Part shown: positions 44,717 to 57,419 of the stretch, piece by piece
How the letters are laid out: each line of letters opens with the position of its first letter
Numbering within the stretch: position 1 is the stretch's first letter
Assembly (NCBI GenBank): GCA_038025085.1
Contig: CM076152.1
Location: 28,895,501-28,959,500 of the forward strand
From: Tetragonia tetragonoides
Lineage: Eukaryota; Streptophyta; Magnoliopsida; Caryophyllales; Aizoaceae
Length of the DNA stretch: 64,000 nt
Direction of reading: 5' to 3'
Notes under the pieces: model-generated
Told to the model about the DNA's origin: nothing
Database searches by the model: none
The model's input: only the letters and a program-made list of their open reading frames with translations
Translations under genes and position numbers: made by a program

Positions 44717-47700
44717 TGGCGAAAATCAGGGATAGGACTGAGGATTTTAAGGATGCTGTTCGCCGTGAGGCTGTCTCTCTCGAATTCAACGAGGTCGCTC
44801 GCATTCTCTCTCTAATCATATTGCTACTCTTTCTTTATTTTACTATTAAATCTAGACCTTATAGACCGAGATTGAGAATTGCTTGGTTACACATTACATT
44901 GCTTGGTTACACATTGCATTGCTTGCTTCTTTGATCCTATCGTATCTGAATTCTCATCTTGATATATGCTTAATTACTAGACTAATCATTCTAGGGCACA
45001 ACATAGTTCTTTTATTTGTATTTTTCAAATATATGCATATAGTAGTTGATCATTTAGTCTACTAAAGTGACCCAAATTTTGTTGCTATTATGGAGAACCT
45101 GGGTTGGGCACTTTGGCAGTGAGTAGTGATTAGGGATTTCTATAGACTGGAAAAGGAACTACTTTGGGTTTTCCTTTGTGGTATGATTTTCTTTTTCCCA
45201 AGTTGTAATTTGTCAAAAATGTGAACACCACTGCTAACAAATTGTGGTTCTTATCTATCAGTCAAAGATGGCTGCAATTATGGTATCTTTCATCATCCAC
45301 AAGCCTCGAGAAAGGACACCATTCATGAAAGCATCTCTCAAAACTGTAAGTGAATAATGTTATACTCATTTTTTAGCGCGGTTCCTACTTTTCTCGCCAT
45401 TCCACAATGTTGGACTTGGTTTAAGACTACACTTTGATGATTTTGAACCCTGTTTTGACCTAAGCTCTATATGTTTTCCCGTCTTTTACAGCTCGAAAGC
45501 ATTGGAGCCTTGGAGCAGTTTTTAATGAAACATAAGAAGGATTATGTGGATTTGCATCGTACCACTGAACAGGAGAGGGATAGTATTGAGCATGAAGTAA
45601 GTTCACAGTTATATTAGTAGTCCCATGTGAATGTCTTAGGAAACTTGTTAACGAGGACCCGTTTTTTTGATTGATTAAAGACTTGCTGCTGCATTTAGCT
45701 GTTAATTTTCAATAAGAAGTATTGGTTCCACTTTCATTTTTTATCATAATTGTTTTAAATATTATTCTTTGCTCTACTAAGCTACAAATGAAGAACTTAC
45801 AGGTAGTGTTTTGGTTACCACTTTGTCACAGCAAAAAAACAGAAATGGAAGCTTGATCGAATGTATTATGTCTAGTCAAAGAATGAAAGGAGGAAGACCA
45901 TAATTAATTGTAGGCATTTGTGTACTGGGGTCAAGATAAGATTCCTGAAAGGAAGCTACGTCTATGGTTTGTTTGTCTAGAGTTTCTCAATCACATGTCT
46001 AATTGTAGAAGTTGACTTGAATCCAAAGATGTTATTGGATTACAATGGTAGCATTGAAGTTTCTCTTATTTTCCGTTGAAGACTGCTTGTCAATATAATC
46101 TCTCAATCATCAGTTTTCTTTATTAGCTCTATATTTCTCTATTGTTATTATTATTATTATTTTTGTAAACAGTAAGACTCTTTAGAACCTTGTGTTAACT
46201 GGTACTAGTGTTGCATTTTGTGTTCTTGGCTCTCCCATCCCATCTCATCCTAGCAAAACACATAAGTATACAAAGATAAGCAGTTAAAGCTTTTGCTGGA
46301 AGACACTGTAAAAGAAGGGCTATGTATAACTACATTAGTTACTATATGTATAATTCATGGCTGGCTCTCTCTTTAAAGAATCGGCAAGCAGATTCGTCCA
46401 CCTTGAATGCTCTATCATTTATTTGTTAGAAACCTAAGATGGCATAGAAGATCACCAAGCCATATTATTAGCTTCCTATTTTATGATCTGAGTATCTGAC
46501 AATATAATAGCTTACCCATAAATCATTAAAGAAACAGTAACAAGTGAAGTGGGAAGGCCACTTGTATTGATACTGACTTCTTTGACATTTTAAATCTTTT
46601 CTCTGCAGGTTACCGTTTTTATTAAAGCATGCCAAGAGCAGATAGACATTCTGAAAGCTAATATAAATGACGAAGAAGCTAATTCAAAGGGCTGGCTTGG
46701 CATCAGGACAAATGGTCCTAATGCTGATATTATTGCACATAAACATGGGGTGGTATGTGTGATTTATTTAGTTGTCGACAATCTTTATTGTGATGCTGCA
46801 TGGAACTTTCCGGATTAGGATTTTATAAATTTTTTTAGTGCTACTGTTTCACATATCAGAGTTGATTCCGGGTTCTGACAGCAACTATGAGTTCTGTATG
46901 GGCTTGTGTGTCTTTAGGCTTTGTGACAGAAATGTCCAGTGACCTAACCTGTAATGGAACAAGTAGATGGATGAGTTTATCAAATTGAGGGAGCTTCATG
47001 AAAAATTCGAAAGTAAATTTTTAAATTGTTGGTTAGTCTGGCTCTGTGCCTATGTGAAGAATGAAGTGCCAATACTAGGCCTGTTTGCACCTTCTATACA
47101 ATTTAATCATGCTATGAACTCTAATTGATGTGATTTCTTTTTTGGAGATACTTACTTTTACATCAGGCCCTTCATATCATTGCCCTGTTTCTTCTCGTCA
47201 CCCAGCTTTCTTGTCGTAATTCCTTGCTTGTGATTTTTGGGAATGGTTTCCTGTTGGCCTGTTCCTCTGTTGAGGTGTTAAGCTTTTTTATTTATAACTT
47301 GTCTGGACTTTGTGTTTCCTACGTGCCACTTATGCCAACCAATATATCAACAAGTCAGCAAATCAATGTTTTTCCTTGTAGTTGTAGAGGATGGTTTAGT
47401 GTGAAGCTGGAAAGTAGGTACAATATCCCAGTGCATAAAAATGTCTCTCTTAGTCCCTCCATAGCATTTGGTCTACTTTAGGCTGAACTAGTTTTATAAA
47501 GTTACGTGTTGCATGGGAAATGAGCTTCTTTACTCTCCTACTCTAGTTTTAGGGCTAACACTTTGTGATGCCTCAATAGTTGTATGCCATTTTAATTTGA
47601 TAGGCTTTTCTTCTTTTCTGCACATTCTCTGATTGGCATGTACGTTTATCTTCCCAATAGGTATTGATTTTGAGTGAAAAGCTCCACTCAGTTACATCAG

Positions 47701-49272
47701 AATTTGACCGGCTAAGAGCTATACGCTTCCAAGATGTTCTCAGTAAAGCAATGCCTAGAAGAAAACCAAAACGCATTTCTGATTCAAATTCAACTGATCA
47801 AGTGAAATCAAAACATTCAGAGATCGAGGAATCTGATGAGATCGAACCGAGTCCCCAGAGAGTTCAACAGCAGCTTTTGGATGATGAGACCCGTGCACTT
47901 CAGGTTTGGATGTTTGGTTGCTGAGTCAATATAATGATCTGGACAGTACCCTGACTTCTTGTTGCCTGTATATTCCATCATAATAATGACATGTATAACC
48001 TTATGCAATGCAGGTGGAGCTGAGTGGTCTCCTAGATGCTGTTCAAGAAACTGAAACCAAGATGGTGGAAATGTCTGCATTATATCACCTCATGTCAACC
48101 CATGTTCTTCAACAAGCTCAACAGATTGAGCATTTGTACGAACAGGTTAGATTTGTTTCTGTATTTTACATACACTGAAGTTCAGGCCGCGTTAGTAAAG
48201 TTCACCAGTTACTGTATGAATCTTATACAAAACTGGTGCACTATAGCTAAACAAAATACTGCATTGAACTTTATTCGGTGTGCAAGAAAGTGAACTCATG
48301 CCATCCTCCACCCTGCCAACAGAGGAAGTTTCTTTTGTCCCAAATCATTCTTTCAATTTCGCTTTTTTTTTTCCAACTTGGTTGTTTGTTAACTTACCAT
48401 AGTACCATTTTGACCCTTTTTACGTCCTAGTACTACTCTTTCAAGTGTTTAAATTCTGTCCTTTGAAATTTACAACCACCACTTACTGCACCAGGCCTGT
48501 AGGCCCATTGCACTTTCTAATTAATAGCTGTAGAAGGACATCAATGTTTTACTTGTCTAATGATTTCAAAGTATTAAGAGCTGCTGTATTAGTATAGAAC
48601 TTACACTTCCAGTGGTTTGTGAATTGAACTACTTGTCTACAGATTTCAATGTTTCAACTCCGGCTGCTTTATTGCCTGTATTTACATTATCACTGAATGT
48701 ATATCTTGCAAATTGCAGAGCCACCAAATTTAGGTACTGAAGCTTGAGTTTGTCTTCTTATGGTATTCTTGTCCCAATGGACTAATATGGGCTAACTAGT
48801 CATTTTTATCTGCATTCTGTCTCGTAGTACATGTTGATAGAATTTTTGAAGCATAATATTCAACTCCGCCCATCTCACTTTTTCCCTCCCTCCCTCCCTC
48901 CGTGGTTCTTGCTTGTTTTGGCGCATAGGTAGATTGGAATATAATCATGCAAAAAAAAAAAAGAAGATAATTTGTCTACAATGTTATCTGAGAAAACCTC
49001 CATGTTATGTAATGCGTGCAGTTTCTTTGTACCTGTAGGCAGCTGAAGCAACCAACAATGTGGAGCTTGGCAACAAAGAGCTGTCTCAAGCAATTGAACG
49101 GAATAGTAGTAGCGGACTTTTCTTTTGCTGTTTTTTGTTGTACTTACTTTGTCAATCGTCTTTCTTGACTGGTACAATTGATGTGGATAGTAGACACAGT
49201 TCAAAATTTAAGCTGCATATCACCGTTGTCTGTCGGAGGCATTTCTTGTTCATTGATTCATGTTTTATATAG
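44716..49272 (+). CDS. SYP81: Syntaxin of the SYP81/Ufe1 (syntaxin-18) type, with a 3'-end frameshift
   Basis: Seven GT-AG exons, all phase 0: 44716-44793, 45262-45345, 45492-45596, 46609-46752, 47661-47903, 48014-48145 and 49039-49272. The start RDRTEDFKDAVR, then FIIHKPRERTPF, KHKKDYVDLHRTTEQERDSI, EEANSKGWLG, IAHKHGVVLILSEKLHSVT and MPRRKPKRIS match the plant ER Q-SNARE SYP81 almost throughout. SYP81 mediates Golgi-to-ER vesicle fusion with tethering partners. The SNARE helix lies in exons 6-7 (VQETETKMVEMS...ELGNKELSQAIERNSSS). Exon 7 then needs one extra base: the native anchor RTFLLLFFVVLTLSIVFLDW and stop (49179-49181) are read in another frame from 49113. In the literal frame the protein runs to 339 residues with a different hydrophobic stretch and stops at the MULE-2 junction (49270-49272). 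Coding is otherwise undamaged. An assembly error is possible. Confidence 0.88.
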
Positions 49273-49729
49273 TGGATTGCTATTTACCGCCCAAAATTAC
49301 TCACCACCGCCCTTGGAAATTACCCATTTGCCCTTCACTCTCACTCACTCCTCATTCACTCCTCACTCACTCCTCACTCCTCCTTCCTCTCTTCCTCACT
49401 CTCCTCACCACCACACCATCACACCGGCATCACACCGGCAAAACCACCACACCATCACAACGGAAATGTCAGGGGCTAGCGGCAGCGGCAGAGGCGGCGA
49501 CGGGGACGGAGGCGGCGAGCATCGCGGCGGGGGGGTATACATTCGAAATTTTTTTGCTTTATTTACTCTAATTTGCTTTGATTTTTACGAAATGTGTTGA
49601 TATAGGAGTGTTTTTATTCAAGGTTTATAGACAATTGAATTGAATTTGTGTTGTTTGAAGTTGTGTTGATTGATTTGTGAGTTCGGTGTCGTTTTTTTCG
49701 AGTTCGGAGAGTCGGGCGTCTGCAATTTC

Positions 49730-49900
49730 CGCCTGCCCCATGGGCAGGCGAGATCGGCAGACGCCTCGCCCATGGGTGCGGCGCCAGTCGCAGACGACTC
49801 ACCCATGGGTGAGTCGAGATCGGCAGACGCCTCACCCATGGGTGCGGCGCCAGTCGCAGACGACTCACCCATGGGTGAGGCGTCTGTAGCAGACGCCCGA
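49730..49900. repeat. CCATGG palindrome array on the PMD side (MULE-2)
   Basis: CCATGG at 49738, 49770, 49803, 49836 and 49869, spaced 32-33 bases, with arms such as CCTCACCCATGGGTGAGG. Located in the leader intron of the PMD gene, as in MULE-1. Confidence 0.9.
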
Positions 49901-49917
49901 GACAAAAAAAAAAAAAA

Positions 49918-50027
49918 TAGTGTTATTATTATTGTTATTATTATTAATATTAGTGTTATTATTATTATTGTTGTTATTATTATTGTTATTTAGTATTTCC
50001 AGATCAATACTAAAAAAGTGATGGCAA

Positions 50028-50103
<76 letters not shown>

Positions 50104-50155
50104 TATTGTTATTATTATTAATATTATTATTGTTATTATTATTTGTTATTACAAT
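49918..50155. repeat. (ATT)n-rich microsatellite in the PMD leader intron (MULE-2)
   Basis: ATT/GTT repeats in two blocks around a short unique segment (49990-50028). It is shorter than the counterpart in MULE-1. Confidence 0.9.
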
Positions 50156-52419
50156 TATTATTAGTTGTCAATTATTATTTTCATTGTTTATTACTGATTA
50201 TTGTTTAATTAAAAATGTGAAATGAGCCGGTAAATCGATGCCGAGGTTAGTCAGTGAACTAGCTGGTTCAGGACCGCGTCACACGAGGACGCGTGAGATT
50301 GATGCCTCTGTACGGAGACAGAGAGAGGCAGTTCGGATGAGGGAGATGACTGACCGTCACTTATATCGCGGTGATGAGGCTGAGCAACACGATTACGGAT
50401 CTAGCGAGTTCTATTCCGGGGATCAGTCCATGGACGATGATCAGATTGGCGTCGAATCATCCTCAGATTGGCGCGTGGTGAAGGGCAGAGGCGGTAGGTG
50501 TGTTAGTATTGGCTCGTCTAGTACTAGCAAACGATCTAGAGCGGAGGACGACAGTACGTGGCTTGTTACAGGGAAGGTGGCCGGTGGACCGGCGGATGAT
50601 AGCGTCATACCGAGCTTCCTGGGCCACGTAGCGTCTCGTATGTGGATGGGAGAGACGAGGGGTCTGTTGAAGTGTCAGAACCGATTCAGTGTCTATCAGC
50701 GGCTGAGTGAGTGGCGAGCGGAGATGTCGCCCGAGGTGAGGGCGCAGATCGAGGGGACTGGGTTATCACACCTGACAGACATTATGTTCAGACATATCGA
50801 CTTTCCCCTGATATCTGCATTCGTTGAAAGGTGGCAGCCGGATACGAACTCGTTCCACATGCCGTTCGGAGAGATGACCATCATGTTGCACGATGTATGG
50901 CATATTCTTCGGATTCCTGTAGAGGGACAGCTCGTTTCCAGTGAGGGACAGGATGGGCAGCTGCAGGCGACGACCATGGAGGTTCTCGGGGTCACCCGAG
51001 AAGAATTGATGCATAGCCACTGGCAGGGCGGTGGGGTCCTCACGGAGTCGGTTTTTGACCTTTGCCGAGTGGAGGACCGAATGGAGGACATGCAGGCGGT
51101 AGCTTGGATGTGGTTACTTATTGGATCCACCTTGTTTGTCGACAAGAGTGGTAACCGTATTAGACCCTCCTGCGTGATGGAGGTGAGGGACGGTGTCGGA
51201 ACGGCGCATGAGTTCTCTTGGGGATCTGCTGCCCTCGCCTTCCTATATCGTCAGCTCGGTATAGCTAGTCGGGGGGATTCTCAGGGCATCTGCGGATGCC
51301 TAACTCTCCTCCAGGCATGGATATACGAGTACTTTCCCTGCTTCCGACCTCATCGGGAGCGGATGGTTGTCGGGGACGGCGAGGCTCCCCGTGCGTCCGT
51401 ATGGAGTGCCCAGGCTGAGGGCAAGGACGTGGTTCGACTGCACTCCTTACGTAGACGCTTGGATCAGCTGCGAGCGTCAGAGGTACGTCATGCAGTTATC
51501 GGTGTTCATGATTTATTTCGTCGTTTGCTATGTTTTTTTTACTTCACCGTAACTTGAACATTTCTACGTAGGTGGTATGGCTGCCGTACGGTTCTGACCC
51601 AGTTGCATCTGTACCGAGGACTGTATTCATGGGGTGGCTACGGTATCGGGATATTATCGAACCGTACATGCCTGGTCGTTGTTTACGACAAATCGGATAC
51701 GTACAGAGTATCCCTTTCCCGATCACTAGGCCAGAGAGAGCGATCAGGTCATGGAGCAGTCGTTCGTACAGGGTTGTCTACCCCGTACGAGTATCATCTG
51801 ATGCCTGGCGTATGTTCCCGGGAGGTTACATTCTTGGTCTCCATGGGTTTTAGGCATCCACGTCAGATCCCACAGCATGTACGGATGACTACCTCGAGTG
51901 GTACTACCGTCACTCCCACCCTCTGCTGACACGTGACGATGCAGCACCTGTTTCTGTGATTCCTCCACGATCCAACAGCGATTATGTAAGTGATTAACTA
52001 AAATATATATTTTTTTACGTATTACATATCTCTGAACTCACACTCATTGTTATTTTTTTGCAGTGGGTGAATCGTCTAGCCGTCGCATTTGAGTCTTTCA
52101 TTACTTTGCTTCCTCCGAAGCAAGCGGAAGGTCCTCGATCGGTTATGGAGGAGTATATGAGAGATTGACGGGCTGCCAAATGATGTATTGACCCTAGATG
52201 AATTTGTTATATATTTATATAAGAGTTTCATTGTTATTGTTATTTATTTGTGTTATTGTAATTTGTTGTTTCTTATTTACCTTTTTTGTTTTATTGTAAT
52301 TTGTTGTTTTATTTACCTCCAATAATCACGAAAAAATATAACATGCAAAATATAACAATCACACAAAAATGTGACAATGATATAAGTAGAAAAATATAAC
52401 AATCACGCAAAACATTCAA

Positions 52420-55400
52420 TTACGTCGACCTCGCTAAACGATCCCAATGTGCTCTTCGCCTAACATACATTTGCTCCCAACCAGCGACACTATCAGAACG
52501 GGAAGTAAACCATGCTGCGCATATCGGAGGAACAGGGAAATCTGAGGCTAAATTCAGACGGATATAATGCATGTACGAATCACCTAAATGACCTATGACA
52601 ATTTCCCTACTTGGACGTGTAGCAGTCGAAGGTGCTTGCAACGGTAGCACTGTGTAACAAGCATATAACCCCCTTCCGCTGCCGTATCCGAATAACATAA
52701 TCGCTGCATTGAAGAGGTTGGCAATCGGGAACAAATCCTCAAGTACTATCATCCAGTGATCATCGTTACACGCACCTCCGTCCCACATAATACGGCGGTA
52801 ACCAGCGTCGACCCCGTCAACGTATATGTTTCCGTACAATGCTCGGTTAGCTAAGAGTTCGTTTGCAATGCAAACTCTCGTCAATCGCCATTGCTCTTGG
52901 TCTCCGAAAACGTAGTCCGCAATGACACGGAAACCGCAATTACCATCCCCAAGCACATCGAGATATCCTTCAATGAAAGGTATGATGATTCCCGGAATTT
53001 TGTTAACATGATAGAACTCAGTGATATCTATTCCGTGTCCAGCTGCAAGACAATATAATAGAAAGTCATTAATAGTACTTATCAAAAAGTAATTAACAAC
53101 ATTATGTACATGTTAATAAATTATGGGTTTTCATACCAGTACTCCACACGACGTTACTCGATGAGGATGAGCTACGACCACGCCCGCGGCTCGAACTGGA
53201 TGACCTAGGGCGACCACGACCCCTCTGGGAGTACTCCCATGAACTAGGATCACGTCTGGTAGAGGAACTCCCTCTCGGTCGACCTCTGACTGTCGTGTTC
53301 GCTTCCGGCTCGACGTAACTCGCTTCCTCAGGATGAAACTGCTCATTCATAAGGACAGATATGTTGCGCACAACTGCCCGGTCGCTTGAGTTAACCTCGT
53401 CGACGAGAGAGTGAAAGTATCGATGGTCCTCAGATGGATGCTCAGTCATGTCAAGCGTAGCTATCTCCACTGCATCACTAATAACGAGTGTTCGCCAAAA
53501 TTTGTGGACACTATTCAAGCTAATTGGCGTGCCCGTATCCGTGGCCGTTTTCAACTAACACGCACACGGGATCTGATGAGTGGATCTCAATACACAACCG
53601 CAACGATCAAATACTTGGTGACTCAATTCTCTCATCCTCTTCAGCTCATCCGATAATATTTCTAAGCAGTAATGGGAAACATACCCGGTCAGATAGTTGA
53701 ATGGGAAACCCGAGTACAGCACACTTCTTCGTCTTCTGCACTCTTCAAGTGTGTACTTGATCTCAGTTAGTTGTGACTCGATTGACTTGTTGACCTTGTT
53801 CCAAACATTGTCCAAAGCTCCAGTTGAGGAGTTCAACCACTGTTTTAGCGCGGCATGTGCACTCTCCACCCTGCAAGTCGTAGTGTTGCCAAGGTGTAGC
53901 ACCTTATTCGTCCATGCAGCTACAAACATCTCTTTGTATCTCAGCCAGGTCTCCTCTACATAGGATATCACGTGAGGGTAATTCCTCCAACTATCCTTCA
54001 TCATACGCACTGCTCTATCGTACTCAGCTTCTGTGGAAGCTTCCATGATAGATTTCCACTTCCCGTTCTTGAACCTCTACGCGGCGACCTTATCTTTTCC
54101 ACAAAGTCTGTACACTTTGTCTTCAACGACTTTGTTAATGTGCCATGTACAGAGCAAATAGGCACTCTCGGGAAATATCTCTCTAATAGGTGTCATCAAC
54201 CCTAGCTCACGATCGGTCAAAATTGCTGTTGGGTGTACATCATTTCCAATAAGCATCCTCAACTTATCTAAGACCCACGCATAGCTTGCCTCAGTCTCAT
54301 CCTTCATAATGGCATAAGCTATGAGGAAGTTCTTATTGCTTGGAGTCATCCCCACTATCTCAAGAAACGGCATCTTATACTTGTTTGTTTTGTACGTGGA
54401 ATCTAAGCCAATCAACCAAGAAAAAGACCGAAGTAACTGAATTGATGTAGGGTGTGCCATGAACACGTGAGTTACCTCATTAGTAGCTGGGTCGGCTCTT
54501 GTCCAATGTATGTACTTATTCTCCACAGCTAAATGATGAAACTAACCAATGACATCTCTCTCTTCAAAATCAAGTTTCCTTATACGATCTCTGTAGTTGT
54601 ACACATGTCGTCTAGTTGCATTGTCCTCGGGAAATTTTTCCTTAATAGCGGCCAAGATAGCACATGGCTTTGTTTGTGCCGAAGTCATGTCACGAACGAG
54701 TTGCTTTGACCCAGGACTAAGACCACTCATCTGACGATATCCCTCAGGAAACACAGCAAAGTCATGGTTGTGCGTACCCCTAATCCCAGGCAATGTGACA
54801 ATCATCCAACTACTGGACCCATACACTTGCTCATCTCTTAACTGGAACGTACATTTACAAGCCTTTGTTTTCGTATTCTTCCGAGCAGCAGTATCTAAGT
54901 CTTTTAATTCCCCTCTGTAGCGTTCACCTCGATTGCATCTTAACAATTTTACGCTTCCATTCTTCTTGTGTGACGAAATTATCAACTCAAACCCGATAGT
55001 AAGGGCAATTTGTTTTGCCCAATTAATTGCATCTCTATCACTATCAAATAACTCATCAGTGACGAAATGCGTACTGTAATCAACACCATCACCACCAAAC
55101 CGCTCCAAAGGAACCTAACGAAAACAACGAAAACAATGTTAGCTTAATCTTAAATTCAAACGTCTATCAAAATCGACTGAACCAAGGGACAGGCGTCTGA
55201 AATTTACGCCTTGACCATGGAAAGGGCGGAAATCACGGACGCCTATACCATGGTCGAGGCGTAAATCTCAGACGCCTGAACCATGGTCTAGGCGTCCGTG
55301 ATTGACGCCTCAACCATGGTTAATGCGTCCGTGATTTACGCCCCTTCCATGGTCCAGGCGGAAATTTCAGACGCCTGTTCCATGGACGGGGCGTAAATCA

Positions 55401-55480
55401 CGGACGCCCGTTCAAAATATGCGGAAAAAAAAATTTACCCCGGCCACCGTCGACGGCACTTCTTGGTCGTCGGCAGACAT
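52420..55480 (-). pseudogene. MULE-2 transposase-OTU gene (three premature stops)
   Basis: Exons on the minus strand: 55480-55439 (42 nt), 55114-53137 (1978 nt) and 53042-52420 (623 nt), each exactly as long as in MULE-1. Domain order is the same: FAR1-like N-terminus (FVTDELFDSDRDAINWAKQ), MULE core (WLIGLDSTYKTNKY, LTDRELGLM, LLCTWHINK), SWIM Cys motif, RS/RG-rich linker, OTU box DGNCGFR. Stops lie at 54542-54544 (Gln to TAG), 54077-54079 (the same site as the stop at 34251 in MULE-1) and 53555-53557 (Glu to TAG). No indel is present in the coding exons. Expression would give only an N-terminal fragment. Confidence 0.85.
55165..55420. repeat. 33-bp-period CCATGG palindrome array in transposase intron 1 (MULE-2)
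   Basis: Centres at 55182 (CCAAGG), 55215, 55248, 55281, 55314, 55347 and 55380: seven units at exactly 33 bases. It lies within the intron 55115-55438. Confidence 0.9.
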
Positions 55481-55657
55481 CCGCGGCCGTTGCTTGAGTG
55501 AATGTTGATGAAGGTTGGGTATGAGAATGGGTGGTAGAGAGGGAGAATTGGTGTGAGAGTTAGAGAGGGAGAGGATGGGTGAAAATGTGAAGAAGGGCAA
55601 AATTGTAATTTCTAGGGGCGGTAGGTAGTAATTTTATGGCGGTAAATAGTAACACCC

Positions 55658-56099
55658 TTTATATATGAGGGTTGCTACGCATCACAGGCCGCAGATAGAA
55701 ATTCACAGGTGGTGATGTGGTAGAGAAGAGGCGTGTACCCTCGAAGCCAGCAGTGAAATCTTGAAAAAAGAAAAGAAAAGAAAAGGGAAAAGCATGTAAT
55801 AACTAATCTCTGGCAGTGTAAAAGAACCCTAACCGTGAAACACTTCAACCTCCTCCAAATCCAATTCATAAACAAACCCACCGCCCTGATCTCACCGACT
55901 CCCAAATACCGTACTTCAACTCTCTCTCCCGATACCCGCTCGATTCAAACCATTACTTTTGAAGAAATGAGGGCAGTGATGTTTCAATAAATTTGCTTCT
56001 AGTGTGTGAAAATTGAAGGATCAGGCATTCATGTTCTCTTTCTCTCTGTATTCTAGATGATAAGTAGTAGTGTGGTTTTTTTTCTAATGTGCTGTGATT
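55658..56099 (+). other. Probable displaced downstream flank of SYP81
   Basis: Non-coding sequence after MULE-2. If MULE-2 split the SYP81 3' UTR, the rest of that UTR and its polyadenylation signals should lie here. CT-rich stretches (55910-55935) and AATAAA (55988) occur, but nothing proves the link. Confidence 0.3.
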
Positions 56100-56112
56100 T
56101 TTGTTAAAATAC

Positions 56113-56737
56113 AGTGTTTTTTTTTTTGAAAGAAAAACGAAATTTCATTACAATAAATCCATCCGGCATCTACAAACGATATCGAATTCTACAAGGCAAG
56201 ACATATCTAAAGCAACATCAGAAACCATTCTTATAATAAAGCTAACTTGCTGAAGAGATTTAACGAGAAAGAATGGCTTCCTTTTCATCGCTGTTGTCCA
56301 TAGTACATCCTTTTTGCTGAAGACCCTGCCATAGTCTTATTGGTGAATGTTCACATCCGATGTTGTAGATGGCTTGTAGAAGAATAAGATGCGTAGTAGT
56401 GCCATTTGACCGATAAACGGTAAACCAAAAAACCTAAAACTAGCAGTATTCTCACAAAAGGAGAGACAATTATACCCAATAAATGGGACAAAGTAACTCT
56501 CACTAATGAAGAGATTGCAGTTATTCGAAAACCTAACACTAAAAAACTTATAAAAACTACAATAATTACAAGATTGGGGCTTATCATCAGCTTCAGAATG
56601 CTGATGGAAGCCCCTAAAACACAAAATAAACTTTACTTTGTGAGATAGATGGAGGGAGGAAGAAGAAGGAGGAGATGGTGGGAGAGAGAACTTTCTCTCT
56701 CTAGCACCGCTTCACCGCTTGAGTTATGGCAATTGTC
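56113..56737 (-). mobile_element. Short LINE-derived retroposon with 13-bp TSD
   Basis: TTTGTTAAAATAC flanks the element exactly (56100-56112 and 56738-56750), and a poly-A tail is seen as T's at 56117-56127. On the minus strand it starts with a GAGAGAGAAAGTTCTCTCTC leader and ends AATGAAATTTCGTTTTTCTTTC before the tail, like plant LINE ends. At 625 bp it lacks RT sequence, so it looks like a LINE with joined 5' and 3' ends, or a SINE-like derivative moved in trans. Confidence 0.7.
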
Positions 56738-57163
56738 TTTGTTAAAATACTGTTAAGTTTGATTAGTTTTGATTTCCTGAGATTACATGCATATATATGT
56801 AGTTTGATTTGGGATTCGAGTTTGAGCAATCCATCAAATTTGTCCTCTTTTTCATATTGGTTTGCAGATACTATGTCTCATTTGAATCATTTTCTTCATG
56901 TTTCAATGATTGCACAAACTTAGGGATTTCTTTTTTTTTGCAAAGTTGATTGAAACTGACATGGATAAATTTGCCTAATTTTATTAATGCTTATAAGATA
57001 ACAAAGAGCATGTGGGGGAATGTTAACATTAGGGTCCATATGATTTGATGAATCTGAGGAAAACATGATTGTAATAGATCTTTGCTAATATTATTTTATC
57101 AAGAAAATTTTCAAGGAAGACAAATTACTCATATAGATAATCTACATTGTTAAGTAAATATTA

Positions 57164-57419
57164 CTTAATCTGTTTCATTAAGATATTTGCATTTTATTTT
57201 TTAAGGTCAAAGTTCACAAACTTTGACCATGAATTAGTGAAAAAATACAAATATTTTTAATGTAAAAATGGTATTATTAGATTCATTTTAAAGAATACTT
57301 TTGGAAAATTATAATTTTATACTCTATATATGCATAATAATTATAATTATCTACGGTCAAAGTGGTGCATTGGAGACCGTGAAAAAGCAAATGTAAACAT
57401 CTTTATAAAACTGAGGGAG
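57164..57419. mobile_element. Stowaway-like MITE, 256 bp
   Basis: TA flanks both sides (57162-57163 and 57420-57421). The right end, reversed, reads CTCCCTCAGTTTTATAAAGATG and pairs with the left CTTAATCTGTTTCATTAAGATA. Inner inverted motifs GGTCAAAGTTCACAAACTTTGACC also occur. CTCCCTC ends and a TA target are the Tc1/mariner Stowaway hallmark. Non-coding. Confidence 0.75.

Larger units (their letters stand above)
49466..52183 (+). pseudogene. MULE-2 plant mobile domain (PMD) gene, two nonsense changes
   Basis: A probable first exon, 49466-49534 (MSGASGSGRGGDGDGGG...), next to the TIR is followed by an intron with the palindrome array and ATT repeats. Main exons are 50238-51482 (415 open codons), 51572-51985 and 52064-52183, with GT-AG borders identical to MULE-1. 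The same PMD core is present (FLGHVASRMWMGETRGLLKC, DVWHILRIPVEG, WGSAALAFLYRQLG). Compared with MULE-1, CAG has become TAG at 51851 and TGG has become TGA at 52166, both C-to-T type changes. The protein would lose about the last 85 residues; most of the PMD core would remain. Phase between first and second exon is not resolved. Confidence 0.75.
49272..55657. mobile_element. MULE-2: second copy, inverted, inserted at the 3' end of SYP81
   Basis: A 6386-bp element with the same architecture as MULE-1 but reversed: PMD on plus at the left, transposase-OTU on minus at the right. Ends GTGGATTGCTATTTACCGCC (left) and, reversed, GGGTGTTACTATTTACCGCC (right). TTTATATA abuts both ends (49264-49271 and 55658-55665), an 8-bp or near 9-bp TSD. 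The insertion lies 91 bp beyond the native SYP81 stop, most likely in its 3' UTR. Confidence 0.9.
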
